The notes: generated by a model not told the origin, from the sequence alone. A DNA stretch of 12,371 bases from Minisyncoccota bacterium (GCA_025449795.1 JANWIQ010000071.1:1-12371), one strand, 5' to 3'; positions 1 through 7,460 are shown, counted from the first letter of the stretch. Numbers and translations are program-made.

Positions 1-419
1 GTATTATTATTGTACACTGTCTGCATTTGTATTGTCCGCGATGATTGCGAAGCACTTCCTGTTGCGGTAATCGTATTATTGCCAATAGTTATGGTGACAC
101 TTCCGTCTCCGACGGTAAATGTTTCTGTACCGCTAAAAGATGGATTTCGCAAAAGATGCAGCAGCCCTTCATCAATGCCACTTTCTGCAATATAGTATGC
201 ATCTGCCCCTTGCTGATAGGTACTTGCAGAGGCAGCATTGGTAATAACAACAATGACAGCAGCGGTAGTAATGGTAATTCCCATAATCATAAAAAATAGG
301 AGAGTAACCAGGGCCTGACCTTCCCCGCCATGGCGATGAATATCCAATACCCAATATCCAATATCCAATAGTTTGGAACTTTTATTTTTATTTGAAATTT
401 GACATTTGAAATTTGACAT
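1..419 (-). CDS. PilX-like minor prepilin, partial (C-terminus beyond window edge)
   Basis: This frame opens with ATG at 419 and runs off the left edge without a stop, giving 139 residues. The leader is 34 residues long and ends at Gly34, followed by QALVTLLFF and a hydrophobic helix to about residue 60. This is a class III prepilin cleavage site, but position +5 is Thr, not Glu, as in the PilX_N/GspK group. Residues 75-91 (YYIAESGIDEGLLHLLR) match the alpha-helical 'AE-G-ee' signature that follows the stalk in PilX proteins. A Ser/Thr/Gly-rich beta region follows. It lies 9 bases after the pilW-like stop, and TAGGA of that junction can act as ribosome-binding site. The leader is encoded by 7-bp repeats and a 71-bp block shared with the pilV-like gene. 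The role would be a minor pilin in the pilus tip or priming complex at the inner membrane. The family call is by motif and gene order. Confidence 0.82.
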   Translation of the reverse strand, partial: MSNFKCQISNKNKSSKLLDIGYWVLDIHRHGGEGQALVTLLFFMIMGITITTAAVIVVITNAASASTYQQGADAYYIAESGIDEGLLHLLRNPSFSGTETFTVGDGSVTITIGNNTITATGSASQSSRTIQMQTVYNNN

Positions 420-424
420 GTGAA
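325..424 (-). repeat. 7-bp tandem repeat block, copy A (prepilin leader)
   Basis: Plus-strand 341-368 is four units of TATCCAA (one is TACCCAA). A short spacer follows, then 390-424 carries five units of the ATTTGAA/ATTTGAC type. Bases 325-395 are identical to 2949-3019 over 71 bp, including the 10-bp palindrome CGCCATGGCG at one end. The block spans the start codon of the pilX-like gene and encodes its leader peptide. Confidence 0.9.
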
Positions 425-428
425 ATTC

Positions 429-944
429 CTATCTGTTTCCAAGTGTTGTTTGTATAGATTCTGTTTGGGGACGACCTCCGTTGCCTGTTGCTACTCCTGT
501 AAGGGTAAAGCTTACTTCAACGGTAAATTTTCCACTGCTGCTGCCAACTGGAGTAAATGAAAGATTGGAAACACTTACCTCGCTGCTATTGAGTTGATTT
601 GCCCCATTGGTATTGGTGAGCACAAGATTATTGCCACTTTGGGAATACGTATACTGCGTATTATTTACAACAAATTGCAGCGTGGAAGCTGATACTCCTT
701 GTGCAGGAGAAGTAATATTTTGGGAACGGGAAATATCGTAGGAAAGGCGATCGATGAGATATTTTGCATCCTCACTGACACTTGCTGATGATTCTGAAGT
801 AATTTGCGTTGCAAGAAGTGACCCAAAAAGTTGTATAAATACACTCAAAAGAATCACAAAAATTCCCATATATAACAGTAATTCAATAAGGGTAAAGCCC
901 TGCCGCCCATTAAAAATTAAAAATCTTAAATTAAAAATTGGCAT
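429..944 (-). CDS. PilW-like minor prepilin
   Basis: This 171-residue prepilin has the leader MPIFNLRFLIFNGRQ, cleavage at Gly16, and then FTLIELLLYMGIFVILL, an N-methylation-type hydrophobic helix with the conserved Glu at +5 (residue 21). Residues 55-80 (EDAKYLIDRLSYDISRSQNI) match the post-stalk segment common in PilW/GspJ/ComGF-type minor pilins, with a beta-rich globular C-terminus (90-171). It should be processed by prepilin peptidase and inserted in the inner membrane for assembly into the pilus tip or initiation complex. Its ATG shares one base with the TAA of the pilV-like gene (TAATG), pointing to translational coupling. The leader is written in TTAATTT-type heptamers. Assignment to PilW is from position in the fimT-V-W-X order and motifs. 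ComGF/GspJ is an equivalent label. Confidence 0.85.
   Translation of the reverse strand: MPIFNLRFLIFNGRQGFTLIELLLYMGIFVILLSVFIQLFGSLLATQITSESSASVSEDAKYLIDRLSYDISRSQNITSPAQGVSASTLQFVVNNTQYTYSQSGNNLVLTNTNGANQLNSSEVSVSNLSFTPVGSSSGKFTVEVSFTLTGVATGNGGRPQTESIQTTLGNR
909..943 (-). repeat. 7-bp tandem array forming pilW-like leader
   Basis: Plus-strand units are ATTAAAA, ATTAAAA, ATCTTAA, ATTAAAA, ATTGGCA in exact 7-bp register. They encode residues 1-12 of the pilW-like prepilin. The third unit is the divergent one and sits where the consensus would give an in-frame TAA on the coding strand. Confidence 0.85.
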
Positions 945-3043
945 TATGGTGAATAGTTAACGCTTACCTGGTACAGAACAGGCGTAAGAGAATTACTGCC
1001 ATTTGCATTCATAAACACTTTGTACTTTACACATGCTCCTGGATTTTGGTATCCCGAAGACCCGGTAAGAGGAATCGCAGAGCCGGTGGCAAATGTGGTG
1101 CCTGAAGTCCCATCTGGCCCCACAAAGGTAAATGGGCTTGCGCACGTAGGCGCTACTCCCACTTGATAAGCTATTGTTGTTGGCGGCGGTGCATCCGCTA
1201 TAGGAAGAAAATTATTGAATGTTGCATTTGCACTAAGCGTTGGGACTGGAAGACCTTGGGAGATAAATGTCCCTGACCCGCTTCCCCCACCGCCATTGCC
1301 AACGCCTCCTGGGATAATCTGAAACCATCCACTGCTATCATCAGTAAGAACATAGGCAAAATTATCTCCGTCATTTTCTGTTATGCCGGCAACTGCAGTG
1401 ATTTTTGTCCCGGATGTAAGGGTAACACCAGCGCAGTACTTTACGCTTGGGAAGGTATAAAATACTTGATATTCTTGTCCGCCCGAACCAACAACAATCA
1501 AATGATTGCCTGAAACCGGAATAATTCCTGTGGGATCCATCGCAGCAGTATTTTGAAACGTTATCGCACTTCCCACGACAACGGGAGCAGTTGGTGTACT
1601 CACGTCTATAATAAAGACGTCGGGATGTGTTGCATCAACATAATTTGTTGCAAGATATACGTAGCGTCCGCTGGTATCCACTGCAAGATCGACTGCTCCT
1701 TTTGGACTATTACCCTGTAAACTCCCAAGAGAAAATCCATTCGTAAATGTAAGCAATGTCATAGCAGATGGATTGACTACGTTAACTACTTGTAAAGGGG
1801 TGGTAGTACTTGACGATGCAATAAATGCATCATTTCCCACAACAATTACCTTTTTCCCAATGCCAGAAAGAGTAACCGGATTGCCATTTTGAGCAAGCGC
1901 ACCAGAAGGACTAGACCCAACGGCAAAAGAATAGAGCTTATAGACACTATGGACAGCATCTGCGGCGGTGAAAAATCCTACTCTTGTTGCACTGATGGTC
2001 GCAACATATACGCTGTATCCTGCCTCACCTCCAGAGCTGTCGAACGTTGCCACATGCTGGGTAATATCTGTTGTTTTTATCACATCCACTTGATATTTAT
2101 TTGAATTGGATGAAATATACACATAATTTGCAACCGGGTCAGCAAAGAGTCCGTAGGTTTTGACCGCATCTGCAGTAAACGAACTGCCTGCAGTGACAAC
2201 CGGATTACCTGAGGCAGGATCACTCACATTTACGCTATCGAATGGATTGCCTGATTGATTAAATCCGAAGGTTGTATATGCATGTCCTGCAGTAGTGCCA
2301 TTGGGGGCAACTGCACTAATTGCCGTCCACTTACCATTTCCGGTGAGAGTATATTTTACAATGCCTGGAGCATTTGGACTGCACCAGTCATTTGCTGTGC
2401 CACTGCCGAGCTCTACTTCCCCATCAATCATATCGGTAACGGTAGTGCCATTTTTGGTACCGGCAGTAAAATCAGCCACGGTAGTATCGATATATGATGC
2501 GTTGGTGAGTCGGGCAAGATAGGCGGTCGTTGTTACTGAGGTAGAAATCGGAGAATTCCACGACACACTTGCAGCAACTTGCCGTATTGAAGGATCCAGC
2601 GTACCGCTTGTTGCAATATTTCCATTTCCATCCCGATAAACAGCGCTAATAATAACTTGTCTGGTAAAAGAATTGGTGGTTGCCGATCCTGTAACCAGTG
2701 TCCACGTTGTCCCAGACAACACAGGATGCAACGGCTGGCCAAGCGGGTAGGAAGCAAAGGTAGACCAACTGGTATTCCGAATACTTCGTACTATTTCTTG
2801 TGCTTCATTTGCAAGTCCCACTGCTTGGGTGCGTTGGTTTTCCTGTGCTTTTCCAGAACTTGCTGCAATCATTCCTGTAAGCAGCGCGGGAATAAGGAGC
2901 GCTGCAAGCCCTATTGCCACCAAAAGCTCCACAAGCGACTGTCCCGCTCCGCCATGGCGATGAATATCCAATACCCAATATCCAATATCCAATAGTTTGG
3001 AACTTTTATTTTTATTTGATATTTGATATTTGATATTTGTCAT
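944..3043 (-). CDS. Giant PilV-like prepilin with LVIVD-type beta-propeller region
   Basis: At 699 residues this is far longer than ordinary PilV/GspI proteins (about 120-200). A 34-residue leader ends at Gly34, then QSLVELLVAIGLAALLIPALL with Glu at +5 (residue 39). Residues 70-180 form the pilin-like post-stalk region (ENQRTQAVGLANEAQEIVRSIR). Residues about 290-535 hold repeated units of the form 'YVYISSNSN..VDVI' and 'YVYLATN...DVFIIDVSTPTAPVVVG', resembling LVIVD/beta-propeller blades. A Gly-rich linker (579-592) leads to a C-terminal domain (about 600-699) with FTFVGPDGTSGT and Cys634 and Cys671, which could pair. The product is probably a pilus-tip minor pilin that displays an adhesive or binding module outside the cell. 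The substrate is unknown. The stop overlaps the next start. No clear Shine-Dalgarno is visible, and the start lies within 7-bp repeats. The stalk is certain; the propeller call is moderate. Confidence 0.85.
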   Translation of the reverse strand: MTNIKYQISNKNKSSKLLDIGYWVLDIHRHGGAGQSLVELLVAIGLAALLIPALLTGMIAASSGKAQENQRTQAVGLANEAQEIVRSIRNTSWSTFASYPLGQPLHPVLSGTTWTLVTGSATTNSFTRQVIISAVYRDGNGNIATSGTLDPSIRQVAASVSWNSPISTSVTTTAYLARLTNASYIDTTVADFTAGTKNGTTVTDMIDGEVELGSGTANDWCSPNAPGIVKYTLTGNGKWTAISAVAPNGTTAGHAYTTFGFNQSGNPFDSVNVSDPASGNPVVTAGSSFTADAVKTYGLFADPVANYVYISSNSNKYQVDVIKTTDITQHVATFDSSGGEAGYSVYVATISATRVGFFTAADAVHSVYKLYSFAVGSSPSGALAQNGNPVTLSGIGKKVIVVGNDAFIASSSTTTPLQVVNVVNPSAMTLLTFTNGFSLGSLQGNSPKGAVDLAVDTSGRYVYLATNYVDATHPDVFIIDVSTPTAPVVVGSAITFQNTAAMDPTGIIPVSGNHLIVVGSGGQEYQVFYTFPSVKYCAGVTLTSGTKITAVAGITENDGDNFAYVLTDDSSGWFQIIPGGVGNGGGGSGSGTFISQGLPVPTLSANATFNNFLPIADAPPPTTIAYQVGVAPTCASPFTFVGPDGTSGTTFATGSAIPLTGSSGYQNPGACVKYKVFMNANGSNSLTPVLYQVSVNYSP

Positions 3044-3055
3044 TTGATATTTTTA
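2949..3055 (-). repeat. 7-bp tandem repeat block, copy B (prepilin leader)
   Basis: Plus-strand 2965-2992 has four TATCCAA-type units and 3014-3048 has five ATTTGAT-type units (one ATTTGTC), ending in an A/T-rich remnant. Bases 2949-3019 are identical to copy A at 325-395. The block encodes the first 32 residues of the pilV-like protein and fills the gap to the previous gene. Confidence 0.9.
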
Positions 3056-3565
3056 TTACTGTATGCTCGTTATGACGCCATATTGATTGATGGTAATTGT
3101 CTTTTTACTCGTATCTGTTGCGTTGGTAACGGTGATGGTATTTTTTCCGCTGCTCCATCCGGCAACTTCACCACTTGTTTTTGAAAAAATCAGCAGACTG
3201 TTTGGGAGCGTTGTGGAAAGTGTTATGGTACTATCTGTAGAAATAACGAAATTTGAATGGTCGCTAGGATTTGGATAATACGTCATGCCATGAAAAAGCG
3301 TGTAATTGCCTGACTGAAAATATATACCATAGTTGTCATTTGCTGTCCTTCCTTCTGTTGCACCTGCCATTGCTTTTAATTGTTGTGATTTTATATCAGC
3401 AACCAATGCCGTTACGGTTGTATTTACTGAGGTATTTCTTTGTGATTTTGCAAGATTAAAGGTAATAAAACCAAAAAGCACTACCGTAATTCCTATCACC
3501 AAAAGAAGCTCGATAAAAGTAAATCCCTTTTCTTTATTTGATATTTGATATTGAATATTTGACAT
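3056..3565 (-). CDS. FimT/GspH-like pseudopilin
   Basis: This 169-residue prepilin has leader MSNIQYQISNKEK, cleavage after Gly14, and then FTFIELLLVIGITVVLFGFI with Glu at +5 (residue 19). After the stalk, residues 45-68 (TTVTALVADIKSQQLKAMAG) and the beta segment with YGIYFQSGNYTLFHG (79-93) are typical of FimT/GspH-type pseudopilins, ending in ITINQYGVITSIQ. It should be cleaved by prepilin peptidase and join the minor-pilin complex. It starts 3 bases after the pilC stop and ends 12 bases before the pilV-like start, so it is clearly in the same operon. The leader is encoded by four 7-bp repeat units. FimT or GspH are equivalent labels and cannot be separated here. Confidence 0.87.
   Translation of the reverse strand: MSNIQYQISNKEKGFTFIELLLVIGITVVLFGFITFNLAKSQRNTSVNTTVTALVADIKSQQLKAMAGATEGRTANDNYGIYFQSGNYTLFHGMTYYPNPSDHSNFVISTDSTITLSTTLPNSLLIFSKTSGEVAGWSSGKNTITVTNATDTSKKTITINQYGVITSIQ
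3535..3562 (-). repeat. 7-bp tandem array forming fimT-like leader
   Basis: Four units, TATTTGA, TATTTGA, TATTGAA, TATTTGA on the plus strand, abut the start codon (CAT at 3563-3565) and encode residues 2-10 of the prepilin. Confidence 0.88.
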
Positions 3566-3568
3566 GCT

Positions 3569-4621
3569 TTAGTGTGTCCCAACCTGACCAATAATTGAGT
3601 AGATAGGAGCAATAATAGAAAGCATCATGCCACCAACAAGGATTCCCACAATCACCAACATAAGCGGCTCTAAAATTGTCATCATTGTTTTTAGTGCGTT
3701 TCCCACTTCATAATCCATGTGCTCGGAAATATCCTGCATTGACTTATCCAGTGTCCCTGTTTTTTCCCCTGCTTCAATAATTTTTACCATGAGGGAGGGA
3801 AATACTTGCTTACGCTCTTTAAACCCCTCAGATAGCTCCCGGCCGGAGAGGACATTTTCTTTGGCAATCCCTATTGCTGATGCAATATCCTGCCGCTGCA
3901 CCACTTCCTGGCTTAATTCCAGTGCATTATTAATGGTAATGCCAGATGAAAGCAACAAATACATGCTTCTTGAAAATCTTGCTAAGTCAATTTCTTTTAC
4001 TAAATTTGAGACAATAGGCAATTTGTAAAGAAGCCCCAAAATAATCTGCCGCTTTGCCTTAAAAAGATAGACAAGACAAGCAATCACAATAATTGTCCCC
4101 AGAAGAATTGGAAGAGGATACGTAAGCATTGCAGAAGATGCCGCAATAAGAACTTTTGTGGGAAGGGGCAACACCACATGTAAATTCAGGAAAACCGTTG
4201 CCACTTTTGGAATAACCACCAACAAAATAAGTAAAAGCACAGCACTAAATACAAAAAAAATAAGGATAGGATAGGTGAGCGCTCCCCGTATCTTATCATT
4301 AAATTCTATATCTTTTTTTATTTGCTCTTTTAAATCTTTGAGCGATATATCAAGTGTTCCTGCTTCTTCTGCAGCGCGGATAATATTCACCGTCACTTTA
4401 TTAAATACCCGAGGATATTCTGCCAGAGACGAATAGATGTGTTTTCCTTGTATTAAATCATCTCTGAGTTTTTGCAATATTTTCTTTGTATTTCCTTTTG
4501 CATCTTCCAGCAGTGAATCCACTGTCTCAAGGATAGGAATGCCAGCGCTAAGCATGGTAGAAATATTGCTGATGAGATTTAATTTATCACTACTTGAAAT
4601 AGTTATCTTACTATTTTTCAT
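3569..4621 (-). CDS. pilC: Type IV pilus inner-membrane platform protein PilC
   Basis: This 350-residue GspF/PilC-family protein has the expected two homologous T2SSF halves. Residues about 13-137 contain AAEEAGTL (83-90), and residues about 213-340 contain AGEKTGTL (284-291). Hydrophobic segments lie near 118-138, 167-187 and 319-342, giving the usual three-span topology with two cytoplasmic domains. PilC receives mechanical work from PilB and moves pilin subunits out of the membrane into the growing pilus. Its ATG overlaps the pilB TGA by four bases (ATGA), the classical sign of coupled translation, and the fimT-like gene starts 3 bases after its stop. Length is slightly below the roughly 400 residues of many PilC proteins because the N-terminal extension is short. 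No defect was seen. Confidence 0.95.
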   Translation of the reverse strand: MKNSKITISSSDKLNLISNISTMLSAGIPILETVDSLLEDAKGNTKKILQKLRDDLIQGKHIYSSLAEYPRVFNKVTVNIIRAAEEAGTLDISLKDLKEQIKKDIEFNDKIRGALTYPILIFFVFSAVLLLILLVVIPKVATVFLNLHVVLPLPTKVLIAASSAMLTYPLPILLGTIIVIACLVYLFKAKRQIILGLLYKLPIVSNLVKEIDLARFSRSMYLLLSSGITINNALELSQEVVQRQDIASAIGIAKENVLSGRELSEGFKERKQVFPSLMVKIIEAGEKTGTLDKSMQDISEHMDYEVGNALKTMMTILEPLMLVIVGILVGGMMLSIIAPIYSIIGQVGTH

Positions 4622-6294
4622 AACGATTCTACTTTTGTGACACGGAGAACTTCTGAAATTGTCGTAAGTCCTTTGGAGACTTTCTCTAAGCCATCATCGA
4701 GCATGGTTGTCATCCCCTCGGCAATCGCTTGTTTGCTAATTACGTCAGAATCATTTTTTTCGGTAATAAGTTTTTTTATTTCTGCAGACATTTCAATTAC
4801 TTCAAAAACGCCAATTCGTCCTTCATATCCGGTAAAGTGGCAGACTTTGCATCCTTTTCCTTCAAAGACATGCAACTCTTCACTTGGGGCAAAATGTGAT
4901 GTGATGGATACTTCTGGAATATTTTTTATTACCTCACTTCTTTGAAGAGTAACTGGCATTTTGCACGACTCACAGATTTTTCTCACAAGACGCTGTGCAA
5001 CAATAACATTTACTGTCGAGGCGACAAGAAATGGCTCTACTTTCATATCCACAAGACGTGGCAATGCAGTTGCTGCATCATTGGTATGCAATGTCGACAA
5101 CACCAAATGGCCAGTAAGTGCCGCATTCACGGCGATACCTGCTGTCTCGTTGTCGCGAATTTCTCCCACAAAAATGACATTGGGATCTTGGCGAAGAATA
5201 CTTCTGAGCCCATTGGCAAATGTAAGGCTCGTCTTGGCATTCACTTGAATTTGATTGACGCCTTTAATTCGGTATTCTATTGGGTCTTCGATCGTCGTAA
5301 TATTTTTATCGCGTGTATTGAGAATTTTTAAGATGGCATAAATACTCGTTGTTTTGCCCGATCCTGTTGGCCCTGTCGAGAGAATCATGCCATAGGATTT
5401 ATTTATGGCAGCATTTACCTTGCGCAAATCTCTTTCATTCATTCCCAAATCTACCAAAGTAAATTGGCGAAAATGAGATGCAAGCAGACGCAAAACCACT
5501 TTTTCTCCCTCTGCAATAGGAATGATAGAAACACGCAAGTCTAAATTTTCATCGTCTACAAGCATGCGCATTTTTCCATCCTGGGCACTTAAATGCTCGT
5601 CGGTTCGCAGACGGGAAAGGACTTTGATACGTGTCACAACCCTGTCGTGAAATTTTTTATCGAGATACAGTACATCATGGAGAATTCCATCGATACGAAA
5701 TCGTACAAGTGAATCACTTTCTTCCGGCTCTATGTGGATATCCGATGCTTTATCCCGATACGCATAAGTAATAAGCATGTCTACAATTTTTTCTATTGGC
5801 ACATCTATTGCAGAGGTGCTTTTGCTTAACTCCTGCTGCAACAATTCATCAAAGGTTTTTTGCAAATCCTTCCGATACATTTGGAGCGTATTTTCAATAT
5901 CCCTTTCTGTAGCAAGGTACGGGAAAACTTTTCTCCAGGTTTTGCGCGAAACCATTTCCTGGATAAATGTATTGGTAGGATCTGCCATGGCAAGCTTTAT
6001 GCCATCGGCATCTTTTGCAAATGCAACTACTTTATATTTCCGCGCGAGGCGCTCGGGGACAATGCGAAAAACCGCCTCAGGAATGGTCATCTTTTCCAAT
6101 GTGACAAAAGGAAGTTTGAGGTAATTTGCAATAAAGGTACCCAATTTTTCATCGGATATTGCATCTTTTTCTATCGCAGCCTCCTGCAGTGGGATACGGG
6201 AATTGGCAGCAAATGTCTCCAGATCGACAATCGCATGGTCATCAAGACCTGCTTGTACGAGAATAGTTTTCAGCTGAGCATTGGGCAGAAGCAT
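4618..6294 (-). CDS. pilB: Type IV pilus assembly ATPase PilB
   Basis: This 558-residue GspE/PilB-family secretion ATPase drives pilus extension from the cytoplasmic face of the inner membrane. Residues 1-140 form the MshEN/T2SSE N-terminal domain. A linker and the N2 domain follow with ASDIHIEP (183-190). The ATPase core has Walker A GPTGSGKTTS (308-317), Asp box TTIEDPIE (333-340), Walker B IFVGEIRD (374-381) and His box LSTLHTND (399-406). A tetracysteine zinc motif, C441-x2-C444 and C482-x2-C485, is intact and favours PilB/GspE over the retraction ATPase PilT. All catalytic motifs are present. The start is the first ATG after an upstream non-coding gap and fits the domain's usual N-terminus, though there is no good Shine-Dalgarno. 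It heads the pilus operon and overlaps pilC. Confidence 0.96.
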   Translation of the reverse strand: MLLPNAQLKTILVQAGLDDHAIVDLETFAANSRIPLQEAAIEKDAISDEKLGTFIANYLKLPFVTLEKMTIPEAVFRIVPERLARKYKVVAFAKDADGIKLAMADPTNTFIQEMVSRKTWRKVFPYLATERDIENTLQMYRKDLQKTFDELLQQELSKSTSAIDVPIEKIVDMLITYAYRDKASDIHIEPEESDSLVRFRIDGILHDVLYLDKKFHDRVVTRIKVLSRLRTDEHLSAQDGKMRMLVDDENLDLRVSIIPIAEGEKVVLRLLASHFRQFTLVDLGMNERDLRKVNAAINKSYGMILSTGPTGSGKTTSIYAILKILNTRDKNITTIEDPIEYRIKGVNQIQVNAKTSLTFANGLRSILRQDPNVIFVGEIRDNETAGIAVNAALTGHLVLSTLHTNDAATALPRLVDMKVEPFLVASTVNVIVAQRLVRKICESCKMPVTLQRSEVIKNIPEVSITSHFAPSEELHVFEGKGCKVCHFTGYEGRIGVFEVIEMSAEIKKLITEKNDSDVISKQAIAEGMTTMLDDGLEKVSKGLTTISEVLRVTKVESL

Positions 6295-6305
6295 ACGCTC
6301 TATTT

Positions 6306-6334
6306 ATCGTAGCATAACTTTAGAAAATTGTCAG
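6306..6334 (-). promoter_or_regulatory. Candidate pilB operon promoter
   Basis: Read on the minus strand, CTGACA and TACGAT are separated by 17 bases, with TG one base before the -10 box (extended -10). The predicted start of transcription is only about 5 bases upstream of the pilB ATG. Found by eye; no statistical support. Confidence 0.35.
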
Positions 6335-6370
6335 AATGAAGGATGGGGAGAATAAAATAGTTTTTTCGGG

Positions 6371-6868
6371 TTACAAGAATGTATCTAAAAATTTACCAAA
6401 AGGAGAGGGATTCTTTAGCCTATCGATATCTTTCCTACAATCCAACCACTGAGAAATAAAAAACATTGCATCTGCGCCTCGCGCTTCTATAGGAAAGGTA
6501 AGCATTTCAGGATAGAGATCTACCTCTAATTGGTGGAGATTGGGCGCAGGTTGTAGTAGTCCTACTATCGTTGCCGCAAATTCCATTTCGTACCGTCTAC
6601 TTTCAGCACGTAATACCTCTGCCATACGGGAGCGTGCTGTTCTTCTTCTCACCCCAGCCTGGATAATGCCGGTAGCAGTTTTTTCTATTTCACCATGTAC
6701 AATTCCTTCTATAATATCTATTCCCCATTCTACATGACTACGTTGTTGTTGCTCCTCATAGGTTACCTCTCTGGCATATTTTTTGACAACTTGTAAAGGA
6801 AATGTTCTATTTATAGTTCTACGGGCATATTCGGCCGATATCTCAGATCTTTCCCGTAGGTTTTCCAT
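6371..6868 (-). CDS. Hypothetical 165-residue soluble protein
   Basis: I do not recognise this protein. The frame encodes a highly charged product with no signal peptide and no membrane segment. Residues 1-100 are rich in Arg and Glu (RRRTARSRMAEVLRAESRRYEME, split here across 74-95 for position) and look largely helical. Residues 105-145 are more hydrophobic (LYPEMLTFPIEARGADAMFFISQWL). There is one Cys (144). The opposite strand carries only a short frame, and the composition looks like a real protein. It lies 76 bases before pilB and after a 250-base gap, so it could be a separate transcription unit or lead into the pilus operon. There is no evident Shine-Dalgarno before the chosen ATG, and the next Met codons are far inside. 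No function is proposed. Confidence 0.6.
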   Translation of the reverse strand: MENLRERSEISAEYARRTINRTFPLQVVKKYAREVTYEEQQQRSHVEWGIDIIEGIVHGEIEKTATGIIQAGVRRRTARSRMAEVLRAESRRYEMEFAATIVGLLQPAPNLHQLEVDLYPEMLTFPIEARGADAMFFISQWLDCRKDIDRLKNPSPFGKFLDTFL

Positions 6869-6930
6869 GAAGAAGATAGTAAAAAAGGAGAATATAGAAC
6901 ATTATCTTTTTCAGGAAAGAAAAATGTAAG

Positions 6931-6946
6931 AGAATTGCAAAATTCT
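6931..6946. other. Small hairpin in the 6869-7118 intergenic gap
   Basis: AGAATT-GCAA-AATTCT is a perfect 6-bp stem with a four-base loop upstream of the orphan gene. The rest of this 250-base gap shows no gene, only A/T-rich sequence and an isolated TTGACA (7063-7068, minus strand) without a convincing -10 partner. Confidence 0.3.
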
Positions 6947-7118
6947 TATGAAATAAAAATAAAGAAGAGAATGGGACGCAATTCTTTGCATTTTGTGCTA
7001 ATGCTGAAAATCCCTAAGAGATACCACGTTGTGTCTATTAACGTCTTCTCAATACTATTAAATTGTCAAAACTACAGAACTAATTATCTTGCTTTCTGAG
7101 GGTAGGAAGAAGCTTCTA

Positions 7119-7454
7119 TTACCTTTTGAGTACACTAAGAAACCAATTTACGAGCGAAAGGACAATGCTAAAAAGAAGAGCCCACACAAATCCATCAACG
7201 GTAAATCCAGGAACAAGATAGGAGGTGAGCAGAATAAGCAATGCATTGATGACAAAGATAAACAGACCAAGGGTAAGCATAGTTATAGGAAGCGTTAAAA
7301 TAGTAAGAATAGGTTTTACGACCGAGTTAATAATACCAAGTACTACAGCAACAACAAGAGCGGTAACAAAACTGGAAACATGCACTCCGGGAAGAAGATA
7401 GGCGGTAACCAAAACCGCAAGTGCACTTACTAACCAATTAATAAGAATACTCAT
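7119..7454 (-). CDS. Phage holin family 4 (PF04020-type) membrane protein
   Basis: This 111-residue, very hydrophobic protein has four predicted transmembrane helices (about 4-22, 28-47, 50-74, 86-108). Its sequence matches the four-span holin superfamily IV pattern, with LGIINSVVKPILTILTLP (39-56) and LGLFIFVINALLILLTSYLV (62-81) then PGFTVDGF (82-89). Despite the name, the family is usually chromosomal in bacteria and of unknown role at the cytoplasmic membrane; no phage genes are near. The two halves are related: YLLPGVHVSSFV and YLVPGFTVDGFV are each followed by a similar helix. The ATG is six bases after the stop of the small basic gene upstream, so the two are probably co-transcribed. 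The Shine-Dalgarno is weak or absent. Confidence 0.9.
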   Translation of the reverse strand: MSILINWLVSALAVLVTAYLLPGVHVSSFVTALVVAVVLGIINSVVKPILTILTLPITMLTLGLFIFVINALLILLTSYLVPGFTVDGFVWALLFSIVLSLVNWFLSVLKR

Positions 7455-7460
7455 ACCAAA

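Noticed and set aside
172..354. Alternative minus-strand frame of 60 codons at the left end
   Set aside because: It is a different frame of the pilX-like gene, which has a clear prepilin signal and helix and runs off the edge.
325..420. CRISPR array
   Set aside because: Units are only 7 bp and contiguous with no spacers, and no cas genes are near.
5860..6312. Plus-strand frame of 150 codons opposite pilB
   Set aside because: Lies entirely against the conserved N-terminal part of pilB, Cys- and Phe-rich with no recognisable domain.
7119..7454. Prophage lysis gene
   Set aside because: The holin-IV family name suggests phage, but neighbours are housekeeping and pilus genes and no phage gene is present.
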